Part shown: positions 36,280 through 50,967 of the stretch, one piece after another
Numbering within the stretch: position 1 is the first letter of the stretch
How the letters are laid out: the number at the start of each line of letters is the position of its first letter
Assembly (NCBI GenBank): GCA_002104905.1
Contig: MCFE01000548.1
Location: 1 to 59,632 of the forward strand
Direction: 5' to 3'
Source: Basidiobolus meristosporus CBS 931.73
Lineage: Eukaryota; Basidiobolomycota; Basidiobolomycetes; Basidiobolales; Basidiobolaceae
Length of the DNA stretch: 59,632 bases
Notes under the pieces: model-generated
What the model was told of the DNA's origin: nothing
Seen by the model: the letters and a program-made list of their open reading frames with translations, nothing else
The model's database searches: none
Made by a program: the position numbers and the translations under genes

Positions 36280-39200
36280 ATGAGTACCGCCATTTCCGCC
36301 CACTCTAAAGCGTATATAGCTGAGTTGAGGAAAAAGTCCACAATACAATTCGACTCCAAATACCCGTTGAAGTCCTGGATAGTCTCAGCCAACAAGCTGT
36401 ACGACCAGGTATATATATTTGTTCCTATAGATCTGTGGTCATCGGCTCGTCTTTCTTCAAGTAGGCAGATTACTCACACACCTACTCTCTATTTTCATAG
36501 GCAAAACTCGCACATGATGCCGACGACCTTGAAGCTGCCTATATCTATTTTCTGAAATCTACAAGGTATATAGAAGCTAGTTTTCTTCAGAAAACTTGCA
36601 AGTATCTAACCTCGAAGTATGCAGCATTGTCATAGATTATATACCAAAGCACAAGGAATTCTCAAAGTTCGCCAAAAGCGAAGCATATATTCAATTGAAG
36701 AAGGTAGGGCATCTTTTGTGCGCTACGACACTCTGCTATGTTCTCACTCGATATCTATTCTAGAAAATATTTGAGGCTATTCCGGTGTTCGAATCGGTCA
36801 AAACCAAGCTTGAAAATAGCCTCACAATCAAGCCAGCAACCATCAAGAAAGTTGGTCTACAGAATCCGCGGAGTAGCGTTTCAGAGACAAATGTAATCTC
36901 TGGCCACAATAGCCATGACAAAGACTCCCCAATCTCGCTATCACACATCCAACCACCGCAATCATTATGTGGCTCTGGTAGACCCGTAAATGATATACAA
37001 GGAAATTTAATTGGACCAATGGATAAGGGAGTCCCACCCTCCAGAAATTCCAAATCCTTCTCTGCCCCGAATCCCACGACCATTACTCCGGACGTGCTTC
37101 ACAAATATTTAACAAAAAAGGACGGTGTTCCGTCACTGCTAATTTTGGATGTTCGGCCCAAGGCGGAGTACATGAAGGCCCATATTCGGGGCAAGTATAT
37201 CGTCAACATCGAGCCGTTCACTCTTCGGGAAGGGTTAGTAAAGGGTTCGTGCCTCCAACTTCAACCGGAATTAACCTTTTTTCCAGAATCACATCCTCGA
37301 AAATCGAAACCGCGCTGGTTCTCTCATCGCAATCCGAGCAAGATCTATTCCAAGACCGAGATAAGTTCGACCTTGTGGTAATTTACGACCAGAGCTCCAG
37401 GGCACTAGACCAAAGAGCACTTTTGCACAACGGGAATGTGCTGGAAAATCCCTTGCAGAAATTAGTCCACGCGCTCTACGACTTCGATTTTACCAAGAGG
37501 ACGAAGATCCGGCCTATTCTTTTGGTTGGTGGTTTTGACGCTTGGTGGGATGCCTTTGGTCCTTCCGGGTGTATTACTCACACACCACAGACTGTAAAAA
37601 AGTCCAGGACTGGGTCTATTTCTAATGACCGCCAAATCAACACGAGGTACACACAAAAGCTTAACCTCTTCATTTCCAATGAAACTAAACCGTGCACTTA
37701 AACCAGGTTGCTTGGGTCCACTGCAATTGTTCCAAGGCCTGTAATAGCCAGAAATGTTATTGATTATGTATGGTTTTTTTTGTTGTGGAGTATCTTGACG
37801 AACATTTTTCTAACTCCAACGTTTTCTTTATTTGTCCTACAGTTCCAAATACGAGCTTCGTCTGCTCCACAATCCATGGTTTCCTACGATTCTTCCAGGA
37901 CGGTCAACGGAGGCTTTGGCTCAACATTTGGTTATATTCAACCGAGCTCGGATATTCAGCAGGTTACCGCAGGCTCATCCACCGCCTTAGATATATATCA
38001 GCCTCAGAAGCCTTCAGAACCTGTAGGAATGCAAGTTCAGGATGGGGCTTCTGGTACCAAGAGACGCAACACTTTTCTAGACAACCCATACTATGGATTT
38101 ACTACTACGGGTAACGAGTTTGGTAGTCCACCTGACCCTAGGAAGCTACTACCGGAAGCACCAGTGCCGAGTGTCATGACACCATTGATACCTCAGCAAG
38201 TATCGGAAATGCGTTTAGACCTACCCGTCTTCCAATCTTCGGTTAAAGAACTTGGCTCTGTACGCATCGGTACTACAGGGCTGAAGAACCTTGGAAACAC
38301 ATGCTTTATGAATTCCATTATTCAGTGTTTAAGCGGGACAATCCCACTGGCCAGATACTTCCTCGATGGAAGCTACAAGCGACACATCAACAAAACCAAC
38401 TTCCTCGGCACAGGGGGCGTGCTGGCAGAGGCATTCGGAAATTTAATCCGGGTGATGTGGAGCGAACAGTACAACTTCGTCTCTCCGGTGACGTTCCGCG
38501 AGGCGATCGGTCGGTTCGCAGTGCAGTTTCGGGGAAATGAGCAGCAGGACGCGCAAGAATTCTTGGCGTTTCTCCTGGATGGACTTCATGAAGATCTGAA
38601 CCTGATAGTGACCAAGCCGGCCACGTCCGATGAAGACGACGACGAATACCTGGAGAGACTACCTGAAGAGGAGGCCTCGGCGCTAGCGTGGGAAAAGTAT
38701 CTTCTGCGCAACTCCTCCATTATCGTCGGGTTATTCCAAGGCCAATTCCGATCCCGTTTGCAGTGCACCCATTGCCAGCACACATCCACCACATACAATG
38801 CGTTTATGTATCTCTCTCTACCGATTCCAAAAAACGCCGACACAGTTACGCTTCACCAATGCCTGGACGAATTCGTACGCGAAGAAATTCTGGACGGAGA
38901 CGATGCCTGGTTCTGCTCCAAGTGTAAGGAGCACCGCAAGGCGACCAAACGCCTTACGATCGCGAAACTTCCGGATGTTCTGCTCATTCACATCAAGCGG
39001 TTCTCTTTCAACGGACCGTTCCGAGATAAGCTGAACAACATGGTCACTTATCCCCTTCGAAATTTGGATCTGTCCCAATACCTGCTACCTTCCGCTAGTC
39101 GATCCTCCTCTCGTTATGACTTGTATGGCGTTTCAAACCACACCGGAGGCCTCAACGGCGGCCACTACACGGCACATATCAAGAATGGCTACCGTAACCA

Positions 39201-39303
39201 ATGGCAGTATTTCGATGACAGCAGGGTGTCGGCATGCGACGAATCCAAAGTCAAGTCCAAATCAGCGTATATCTTGTTCTACGTGCGGAATGCGGTCAAT
39301 TAA
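36280..39303 (+). CDS. Doa4/USP8-like ubiquitin-specific protease with rhodanese domain
   Basis: Seven or so exons, ATG 36280, stop 39301-39303, about 870 residues. Domains in order: N-terminal helical USP8-dimer/MIT-like segment (KSWIVSANKLYDQ, then AHDADDLEAAYIYFLK), linker, rhodanese-like domain (PSLLILDVRPKAEYMKAHI; ILLVGGFDAWWDAFG; no catalytic Cys seen, as usual in this family), linker, and USP catalytic domain. The catalytic cysteine is in TTGLKNLGNTCFMNS, the histidine in GLNGGHYTAH, and the zinc ribbon cysteines are in CTHC and CSKC. The enzyme removes ubiquitin from cargo at endosomes (ESCRT pathway) in yeast Doa4 and human USP8. The large last exon (about 37843-39303) holds the entire protease domain and is GC-richer than the 5' exons. 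Confidence 0.92.
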
Positions 39304-39614
39304 TTGTGACTGTGACCGTGACCGTAGCCGTAACCAAGCCTGATGCTTTCCCCTGTATCTGTACACTACACTCGCCCACACAACATCGCGGCACCTACTC
39401 CACCCTTTAATCCACTTCGTTTTTTCTTTGTTCATTTATTCCTTTACTCCATCGGTGCCGTCCCATTAACAAGGTAGATTTGTCTGCATATACTTAAGTA
39501 AAATCACTGAAACATCGACTAGCTCAATGGTAACATGGAAATGAGAGGGGGGGGACATCCAGCGAAATGATTGCAGTGGAAGGGGGTCGTTTAGAGCACG
39601 ACATGAATATTACA
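39304..39614. other. Convergent intergenic region, deubiquitinase and THOC5-like genes
   Basis: About 310 bases between two 3' ends. It starts with a short degenerate repeat of 'gtgaccgtgaccgtagccg' type (39306-39333). A C/G homopolymer run is seen near 39,548. No gene. Confidence 0.4.
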
Positions 39615-40665
39615 TCAAAAGGAATCGATCCGTTTCTTGCCCAGGAATGCATCTCCTGCGAATGCATGTGTCTAAGAGTTGTTCAACGAAGAGGTGGGCA
39701 ATCCCAAGGAAACCTGGAGCGGTGCGGAGGACTGGAAAAACGATGATCATGAGCATACGGGTACGCGTGAGCGTGATGCTGCGATCTTAAACCACTTACC
39801 TTGGCGAACGTATCCAACTGCAGGTCGATCTTCTCCAAGGCGAGCTTCTTCTCTTTGTTCAATTTGATGAGTTTTAATTTCAGCGCCATCAGCTCCTTCT
39901 TCTCCGCGTCGAGCCTGTCATAGAACGAAAGACTCAGCAACGGGGTGGTGGATTGGGGGGTAACACGGCCCCACCCTACCTTATACGCTCCAGTTGCTCG
40001 AACTTCAGTCGGTTGAGCATCCTCAAGTGGGAATCCTTGGGTTCGGTTAGCTCACCGCTTGCTTTCTCCAGAAACTCCGATTCCGGGACCAACTCCAAAT
40101 CCTGGTAAATAGAACTTTACCCGGGTGAGTCTAGCTGCACGTACAGAGGTCGCGACGGGAAACATGAGAGGTACGTACTCAAAAGCTTTGCACTTTGAAA
40201 TCTCCTGCTGCAGGTGTTGGCGTTCGTATCGCAGGTTCTGCAAGTCCAGGTTTAGACGGTCCAATTCCTGCTTGGAATCGGTGGTCGACGCTTTGATCTG
40301 TCGAGTGTGCGTATACGCTCTTCTGTTAAGCTCTTTCAGGGAAACAAACAAAGCGGATGCATCCTCGTAAAACGCGTTCAGCTTCTCTTTCTACACGGAA
40401 GGTGACCCGAGATCGAGTCCGAATGAGTCAAAGTTTACGAAATGTACGGGTTGGCCCAAACTTAGGCTAAACGGTTTCTAACCTCGGCTGGGTCTTCTGG
40501 CTTTTCTTGCACGATTTTCCTCTGTTCTAACAGTCTTACTCCAAGCTCCGTCAGCTGTTTGCATGTCTTCGATAACTCAGTGATGTGAGTAAGCGAGGTG
40601 TCCACAGTCCCGTTACTGTGTGTTCCATTAGTAAGTAAAGATCCTGTGGGAATGTCAACCTCCAT
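39615..40665 (-). CDS. THOC5-like coiled-coil subunit of the THO complex
   Basis: Five exons read from ATG at 40665 to TGA at 39615-39617, about 220 residues. Rebuilt sequence: a polar start, ITELSKTCKQLTELGVRLL, then LFVSLKELNRRAYTHTRQIK, LDLQNLRYERQHLQQEISKC, LELVPESEFLEKA, RMLNRLKFEQLERI and RLDAEKKELMALKLKLIKLN. The phrase LQNLRYERxHLQxEIxKC is the signature of THOC5. THO couples transcription to mRNA export in the nucleus. The protein stops soon after the coiled coil (final exon 17-18 codons, 39670-39615), far shorter than animal THOC5, which carries an extra C-terminal half. Small fungal THOC5 proteins of this size seem plausible, but the last exon rests on splice signals alone. Confidence 0.78.
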
Positions 40666-40957
40666 TTTGCTACTACACTAGTGACTTGAGCAGACGGCGT
40701 AAAAGGAGAAAGAAAACCTCGAGCCCGGTTAAACTCTGGATAAAAAGGATTTGGGAGGATTCCCTTGAAATCCTCATCGCGACAAAAATTGATCCCCTCT
40801 ACCATGGTATTCCACATTTAGACGAGTTAATCAAGTTCAACTTCGATTCCTGATTAACTGCTATCATGAATTTGTCTGACAATATGACATAGACACTCGG
40901 AACACGTCCCTTGAGCTCTACATAGTTTCGAGCCCATATAGAAGTTGCCCTTGCGAA

Positions 40958-42002
40958 ATGGTTCTTTCAACAGAACAATGGAAAAAGGTTTGTGACGCTC
41001 ATTGTCACCCTCAAGACGATGTACTTCGACTTGAAGCCATAACACAACTGAAAACCTCTCGACTCGCAGTGATGGGAACAAAGGTGGAGGATTGGCGGGT
41101 CGTGCAAACTCTAGTGGGCATTTGTAAGGCAAACCATGTGGAGGGAAAGGTCGTCCCTTGCTTTGGTAAGTTTTGAAATTACGAGAGGTGAAGAGAACTT
41201 CCTCAGATAGTGAGCTCGCCTTCATCATATAGGTATTCACCCGTGGTATGCACATTTATATCAATCCCCAAACCAGAGAGAGGGTGGGTCACCAACAAAT
41301 CATTACAAGGCAGTCCTGACCTCGAAACACCAGGCGGATGTGGACTCGATTGCTCCTTGCCTACCTGAGCCTGTGAGCTTCCAGGAATGGTCCAGACAAC
41401 TGCGTCGTATCCTGCTCGACCATCCTAGAGCGTTAGTGGGCGAAGTAGGTTTAGATCGTTCAGCCAGACTCCTGCCACCAGGAGCAACCCATTGGCATGG
41501 CGTAATACCTACTACCGTGCAAAGCCAATATACACATCAAGTGGAGATCCTGGAATATCAATTGGACTTGGCAATGGAGCTTGGACGAGGAGTCAGTCTC
41601 CATTGCGTTCAATCGTTTGGAAAGATGCTGGACATGCTGACCAGAAAGACGCGTGAGATGGAAACGGATCGCATAACACAACCATTCAACATTTGCTTTC
41701 ATTCTTACGGTGGATCAGTAGATATGCTGAGGTCGCTTCTGAAACTTCGAACCGCCTCGTTGAACATCTACTTCTCATTCTCAGTGGCCATTAATGGACG
41801 GCTAGGCACACGGCTGACCGATCTAATCAAGGCAGTGCCGGATGATTGCCTGCTAATCGAATCAGACTTGGCCTCACCAAGAGAGCTGGATGATTTCATG
41901 GAGGAGATTGTGGAAAGGGTGTGCTGTGTGAAGGAGTGGTCAACTGAACAGTGCCTGGAAACGACCGAGGCGAACTGGATAAGATTCAGCAATGGAGGTT
42001 GA
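40958..42002 (+). CDS. Scn1/TatD-like metal-dependent hydrolase
   Basis: Two exons, 40958-41165 and 41233-42002, 325 residues. TatD-fold features: metal-binding CDAHCHPQ near the N-terminus (residues about 12-19), GIHPWYAH at the splice junction, GEVGLDRSARL (catalytic Glu), QVEILEYQLDLAMELGRGVSLHCVQ, and CFHSYGG (metal-binding His). The C-terminal LLIESDLASP holds the metal-binding aspartate. These fit the fungal Cut9-interacting protein Scn1 group. TatD relatives act as DNases or other hydrolases; Scn1 interacts genetically with the anaphase-promoting complex in fission yeast. It shares a 292-base promoter region with the THOC5-like gene. Confidence 0.87.
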
Positions 42003-42069
42003 GGAAATCCATATTTTACTGAAATAAAATGGCTCAGGTGAATGTTAATACAAATACTGATCATATCAA

Positions 42070-42525
42070 ATGAAAACGATAGAGGTGAATTACATAAGGT
42101 GGCTTGTCTATGTCGTGAATTGGTGGTGGTTTGGTGGCTATTATCTATTACAAGAGGATCAAGGAGAATTCTGCCAACAACAGTAAAAATCCAAAATTAT
42201 TGATGACACTTTTGAGCATGCCTCCACCAGTAGGCGTCCTCCAGATTTCCTGACTTCGAATTCCTGGGTGACTCGTAAGCAACCCATTGTCCGCATTTAT
42301 GACAGAGTGCTTCCTTCAGACCCGTTACAGCGTGGATTCGTGTTTCAACTGGGGACGCAAATGGCCGACCAGTATTTGAAGAAATCCCGTGTTGATAATT
42401 TAGATGATACCTGCATTCGCAATGATGGGCATATCAATGGATTGCTACCAAGAGAATGTCTGATGCTGCACGTACCAATATGCACTAGTCTTGATTTTCA
42501 ACCACAGACACCGATCTTTACATAG
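42070..42525 (+). CDS. Possible small two-exon gene, unrecognised
   Basis: An ATG at 42070 opens 37 codons; removing a 48-base GT..AG intron (42183-42230) joins it in frame to a 98-codon open stretch ending at 42525, giving 135 residues. The first part is aromatic and hydrophobic (WLVYVVNWWWFGGYYLL), like a membrane segment; the second is polar. I know no family for it. The second exon has balanced protein-like composition, but it lies between two 3' ends and could be part of the 3' flank of the Scn1-like gene. Function unknown. Confidence 0.3.
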
Positions 42526-42637
42526 GGGACATAGACCTTCTTTCGCTTTACCTACTCCACGAACCCATAGAGGTGTGTAGCTTGGGATGTGATAGTCAGT
42601 AAACGGAGCAACCCAGGTTGGCTAAACAAATACTAGC

Positions 42638-45448
42638 TTACATGTCACCCTCGAATCTAGGAGGCTGTCGATGGGGCTTTGGTTTGTCAGCCTCTAGCAA
42701 TATTGCAGGTATATCATTGTCCGAAGGCTCTCCAGCATCACTACGAAGAGGTGTCGACTGATTTCCAAGATCACGAGGTAACGGTGAGTGGCTTGAGCCC
42801 CCTAGCCGTGGTGAACTCTGGTTACTATCAACTGCACTGTCTGGGCTAAGCTTAATCTTCGGTGGCTGCTCATCATCAGTTGAAAGAATATCCTGCTTAG
42901 AATCTTCGGGAACGGTCAGATTATGCTTCTGGTCAGCACGAGGCATTGTTGGACTAAGATTGAGTAGGGTTTGGTTGATAAGTGCTGTAACAAGCGGAGA
43001 TTGTGATGGTTTGGCTGATTTCTTTGCTCTCTTGGATTTAGCGCGCCTGTTGGGTTCAGGTGAATTACGCTTGACTGGTGAGTATTCAACCGCCTTCTGG
43101 TACATCTTTGACGAAGAGATAGAGTTTGCTGGTGGTGACGACAACGATCTCTTTCTGGGGGGACGTTTCTTGAACTCTAGATCTTCGCCCGTTAAGATGC
43201 GATTATGATGTGGGCTTACAGAACCATGCAAAAGACCAAAACCTGACAACTGCTCCTTTGCCCTGGTAGGATGTAAAGCAATGTTTTCTGCTCTACATTC
43301 TAAACACGACCATACAGGCCCATCCACCCGCAGCATAGTATGGCTCTCACACCCCAGATGATAGTGAGCTTGGCATGTACGGCACGTTGCCAACTGCCCG
43401 TCCACTCGAGGATTAATTGGTAGATTACACGCGCGGCAATTGAGTGCTGACGAAATTTGACTGGAAAAAGACCATCGTGATGGGTTCCTGTTGATGAATG
43501 TTGTCATTGAGGGCAGCTCAGGGCTAAATTTCAAAAACTTCTCAATGATATCCTCTTTGTTCTGGCCATGCCCTGATATGGAAGGAAGATCCTCCAAAGT
43601 GGACTCCAGTACCTCTAAGCCTCCGGTGTCGTATAAAGCAGTCAAGGCATCACGTATCTCATTCAAAAGCATGTTAAGTCCTCGATTCTCTTGCTCAAGG
43701 CTAGCGTATTTGTTTTGAATCCGGGTTTTTGCTCGATCCATCTGATGTATTGAATCGTGAAGGGATCGCAGCATATCTGATTGCCGTCCATGAGTTTGTT
43801 CCAAGCAATGCATAGCGTATTGGCGTTCTGTTGGAAGAAAAATGAGTCTTAGGCTTAAATCAAGAAAGATCATGAATATACCAACCTTCCTGGAAAAGCG
43901 CATATTGGTGCTCAAATTTCTCGAGCAATCCAACCCTTCGACTGTCATGAGATGAGGATGATAAACCACCCTACGAATCAATAAAATCAATCATGTTGTC
44001 TACATTGCTGTATGAAGTTATCGTATTACCATATGTTTTGAAGCCTCTAATAGCATATCCAGAGAGTTGATTTGTCGAGGTCCACAATCAGAGTTTGGAG
44101 TTGAAACACGCTCGTACATTCCTGGCCCATTCAAGGTTTCAGTAGATCTACTCCCCTCAATGCCTTGCCCCTTGGCCCGCCGTATTTTAGGCTTGTGTGC
44201 TTTGGGTTTAATTCGGCATAGTTCCGTCATGGGCAAAGCGATCAAACCTCGAGGTGGACTACCATGTGTTTGCTCATAATCATTCAATCTTCTTGACCAT
44301 TCAGCCCAGGGATTCATCTTGGTTCAGTATTAGCAAATCACTGTAAGCAATACAATAGCAAGTAAGACGCGTACCTGAGGAACCGCTCGAAATCCGTGCT
44401 CCTTACAAAATGAAAAGTATGGCTCCTGTCCAGGGTTAAGCTTTGATGTATCGACCACTTCCTCTAATAGGTCCCAGGCCTGTGCACAAGTGGCGTGGAA
44501 AAATTTCCCGCATCCGTTAGAATCGCAGGTCTGTTTGTATAACATTGAAAGTTAGTTTAAATCCCAATCCATACATACTACCTATGCACTTACAAGACAA
44601 GCGCCCAGTTTGGAATCATTGGGGTTTGTACAAATAGAACATTGCTGGAAGGAAATATACATGAGTTTTGGTGAGCTGTAAAATAAAAGAAACTGAGTAG
44701 TACTTTTCCGAATCGGTCTTGTTTTACTCTGCTCAAACTGATACCTCGCAAGTGATCCGAGTCTGCAATGTCTATCTCGGGAAACCACAAAGCACATACA
44801 ACATGAACCCAGGCATCGTTGTGGTTGGTGGGTTTCATTGCTCCACCTTTGATCGGGCATAAACTACATTTCTGGAAACATATTAGAAGGCACTTCCAAC
44901 GGAATCTCAACATATTTTCTCCAACTTACAATTTCTAGGCTATTTGGCGATTTACATCTGTCACAAAACCAAGGAATCTCTTTTACGGAGTCGCCTTCAA
45001 GCCCGTAGCATTCTGAGGAAAATTTATCAGATATTAAGAATACGATAAGTGGTCGAACTTGGGAAAAGCTACCTTCATGAACACACACATCGCAAGTTGG
45101 CGAAGCGCAATATAGAAGCTCATTGCCTTCATTGGAGCCAGTATCCAGACATATACAGCAATTATCCGGCTGCATCAAGGCCTGAAATAAATGAAATTGT
45201 ACTTTGTTATAGCGAACGTAATCGCACCGCATGATAAAGCTTTCTTGACTTACCCAATCTGTTAGGAAAGAGAGCCACTTGGGCTCTACACCTTCAGGAG
45301 GACGCGCTGGATCCAAAACGGATTGGTTATTAATCGATACCGCTGGAACATTTGTACCAGCGGAATCAACGATTCCAGACATATTATGTGATAGACCGTT
45401 ATTGAAATTAGAAGGAGAAGAAGGCAAGCTTGAAAAAGAGACGCTCAT
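42638..45448 (-). CDS. PHF14-like multi-PHD-finger chromatin protein
   Basis: About eight exons, ATG 45448, stop 42638-42640, about 820 residues. Order: Ser-rich start; PHD finger (CCICLDTGSNEGNELLYC, CYGLEG, WFCDRCKSP); zinc knuckle (CSLCPIKGGAM) and extended PHD finger (WVHVVCALWFPEI, CSICTNPND, GKFFHATCAQAW, PYFSFCKEHG); basic region; long coiled coil (about residues 440-520, RAKTRIQNKYASLEQENRGL); a third PHD finger (CRACNLPINPR, CRTCQAHYHLGC, WSCLECRAEN); disordered Ser/Pro/Lys-rich tail. This PHD-knuckle-ePHD / coiled coil / PHD order is that of PHF14, and not of Jade, BRPF or Snt2, which lack the C-terminal finger in this form. Inferred role: histone H3 tail recognition in the nucleus. 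Confidence 0.85.
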
Positions 45449-46684
45449 AAATCTAAAGAAAATATAACAGTACGGCTACTAAGGAGAAGGACTTATTTGT
45501 CAAATTTAACAAAGAAGTGAGTATTTGTGTGTAGACCTCAAAGGCGAAAGGAGACTGAGGTAACTAAATTGACGTTTAGAGAGGACTATGTTAAATGGGA
45601 TTTAATGATAACCTAAAGAGCATTCACAGTCACTAATAAAAAGTCAAAGAAAATGCACATCCAACTTAATCAATTGGATGCGTGACCAGAGAAAAAAGGG
45701 AATTCTGAAAGAAAAAAATCAGACAAAATTGTAGTATTAAAAGAGTGAATTGAAAAAGGGAGCCAATCATATTGGATCGACCTGTGGAATGAACGCAGTC
45801 CCAAGAAACAGTACAGTCACCACCACTCATTCCTTTATAAGAATCACATTAATTCGTCAGTATAAGAAAAGTCACGAGAAATCGGCAGACGTCGCCAACA
45901 CCACGATGTCCAATCCAAAGACAGAAATCGAGCAAAATATAATGCTTACGAGCGAGAATATTAACCATGCATTAGGTGACCACGTGTTCGCCTTGTCTGA
46001 ATGCCTATAATTATTGAGGATTGTACACGTATTACTTTATTGGCCTTTTTGCTTCATAATATTGATCTTTATGCTTAAGCTCATGCACACTCTGACGGAG
46101 ATGAAACTGCCCCTAGGCCTATATTATGCTCCATCCCAATCTCAACATCACCATCCTAGATCACCCATTATCTAGTTGTTTCCATTGGCCCTCTGGCCAA
46201 GTACACAATTTCTTGATTGGCTGGGGGTAAAATGACCGTGGATTAGGGATTAAATTTCATCCATTATGCATGCCTTGCAAGCTCTGTGTTAGAAGAGGAT
46301 TATAATTGAGCAATATAATTAGCAGTGTATTAACTGGAGTAGGGTGATATGCATGCGTTCTGATAAGAATTATTGGATGCCATAATCCAAACTCATTCCA
46401 ACCTCGTTTGCTTTCATGAGGACAAGTTTGGTTTGTGGTAATCGATGAATCTGCACGATCTTCTCAGTAGCATGGTTAAATCACGTGATATGCTTGGATT
46501 AATGTCATCAACAGTTGTGTTATTCCAAATCATAACAAAACATCCAAGATGTTGTTATCTCTGATTGGCGAAGGCGGTCTGTTTGTTTACGAATAATGAG
46601 AAATTTAAAAATCATTCATTCATGGTATAATATCTCGACTTCCTCTCTTTACTTGAATATCTTTATTTTTTCTGACCGTAGACA
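45449..46684. promoter_or_regulatory. Divergent intergenic region, PHF14-like gene and MCM3
   Basis: About 1.24 kb, AT-rich. Two CACGTG E-box-type palindromes are present (about 45,982-45,987 and 46,482-46,487). A CT-rich and TTTATTTTT run lies just before the MCM3 start. I found no MluI-type ACGCGT element by eye. One short open frame inside is not supported. Confidence 0.4.
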
Positions 46685-49460
<2,776 letters not shown>

Positions 49461-49486
49461 TTCGACTTTTCCAATACATAGTTTAA

Positions 49487-49903
49487 TTATTTGTACAAAA
49501 TGTTGATAAAATAAATTCCATATGAGGTTTGTGGATTATTGTCAGTACTACTATCATTCTGATTATCCATGTTATCCCAGTCATAGCTTAACGGTGTCGG
49601 TTGTGCTACCATAGACAAGATAAGATAAAGTGGGAGATTGAGAGGATTCATCCGCAGATTCCCAATCATAGAGATTGACCACCTTTGCCTGGGAAGATGC
49701 GCATCGTGACTTGTTTCTCTGGATGGCAATTCCCAAGCCTGCGCACATTGTGAATTTATCCACACTAGGCACGGCCATTGGTCCGCAAGGGGTCGGTGGA
49801 TGTGTGTAGTTGGTTTCCAACATCGGATTATTTGGGGAAGTAGCAGGTAAAACTCAACCATAGAACCTGATTTCGGTGAGAATTTTTGCAGGGTCCGGAT
49901 CAA
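49487..49903 (-). CDS. Doubtful open frame downstream of MCM3
   Basis: A 138-codon minus-strand frame in a 508-base gap between MCM3 and the seven-transmembrane gene; an overlapping second frame of 80 codons is also open. The C-terminal end (SYDWDNMDNQNDSS) looks protein-like, the rest less so. No family recognised. It may be a spliced small gene or just 3' flank of MCM3. Confidence 0.2.
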   Translation of the reverse strand: MIRTLQKFSPKSGSMVEFYLLLPQIIRCWKPTTHIHRPLADQWPCLVWINSQCAQAWELPSRETSHDAHLPRQRWSISMIGNLRMNPLNLPLYLILSMVAQPTPLSYDWDNMDNQNDSSTDNNPQTSYGIYFINILYK

Positions 49904-49968
49904 ACGCCAGATATAAAGGTGGGTTTGAGGGGAGATTATGAGGGGAGATTACTTGTTTACCTGTAGCA

Positions 49969-50880
49969 ATGGGTGAATTCGAAGCCTTGGATGCGGATCT
50001 CATCTTCAAGAACAATTTTACCACCATTCTCATAGCATTTGCATTCCCAATCGCGATTCAGGGAACATACCGATCTATCAAGATAGCGTTATCCGAAACT
50101 CTACTGATATATAAGCTGAACCTTTTTCAAAGCTCATTGCTCCTGATCAATGTGGTGGTAGACCTTGTGGCAGTGTTCTATCGAAAGCATGATTGTCTTT
50201 TCCAATTCTACCTGTATCAGGTGATATCGTACTGTGCCTTACTGTTGATCTACTGGATCTTATTCCTCAAGGCCTACTATGCCAACAAATCCACCAAGTT
50301 CATTGGCTTTGTATTCGTAATTTGCCAACTGGCTCGATTGGCCGGTATGGTGCAAACAATTCGCTCTTCTACAGTGTTCCGAGAGTCAATTGGAGTGTGC
50401 ACCGTAGAAAGTGCCGCGAAATGGTCGCTACTGCTGTTGGTGTCAGAAACGGTGATTGTGCTGTTTCTAAGCTTTATGTTTATGAAGAAGATCTTGACCC
50501 AATCCGACTACATCCCTTCCAAAGCGTATGCCATGCTGATCAAGCATGGGTTCGCCCTTCCAGTGGTGATATGCATTGTGAATATCATCTTTTCCATTCT
50601 GATGTTTAGTAAGATTCCGGCCATCACTGTTGAACATTTGCTGCGGATAGGGTGTAAGTGAATACGTCTTTCCTTGGTCTTTTGTATCAACTAACTTCTT
50701 TCAGGGATCACGAATGCGTGGCTCATCATGAAGCAGAGTGAGCATTCCTATTATCTGCACAAAAGGGATCAGGTCTTTGAATCGTCCAATTTGCAAACTG
50801 CTGTTATGAGTGCGAGCCAGCAAGACCTGAATGCCAAAGATACATGGGACCTCTACTTGGGAGTAAAGCATCCCGTGTGA
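49969..50880 (+). CDS. Predicted seven-transmembrane protein
   Basis: Two exons, 49969-50653 and 50705-50880, 286 residues. I count seven hydrophobic segments: about residues 16-36, 50-70, 80-105, 112-132, 150-175, 192-212 and 220-238. The N-terminus is short with a possible glycosylation site (NNFT), and the cytoplasmic tail is polar (SEHSYYLHKRDQVFE). The topology would suit a receptor-like protein, but I see no signature of a known GPCR class. As the last host gene before the subtelomere, it is in a position where lineage-specific families often lie. The stop codon falls inside a 41-bp tandem repeat. Confidence 0.65.
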
Positions 50881-50967
50881 GCACTACTAGAACCACTCAA
50901 TATACGAAGCATCCCGCGTGAGCGCTACTTGAACCACTCAATATACGAAGCATCCCGCATGAATTTG
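50869..50967 (+). repeat. 41-bp direct tandem repeat over a stop codon
   Basis: About 2.4 copies of a unit starting 'agcatcccg' and ending 'caatatacga'. The first copy contains the stop codon of the seven-transmembrane gene; copies differ at a few bases. Confidence 0.85.

Noticed and set aside
45750-46010. 86-codon frame upstream of MCM3
   Set aside because: Low-complexity, no family, in an AT-rich intergenic region; fits chance.
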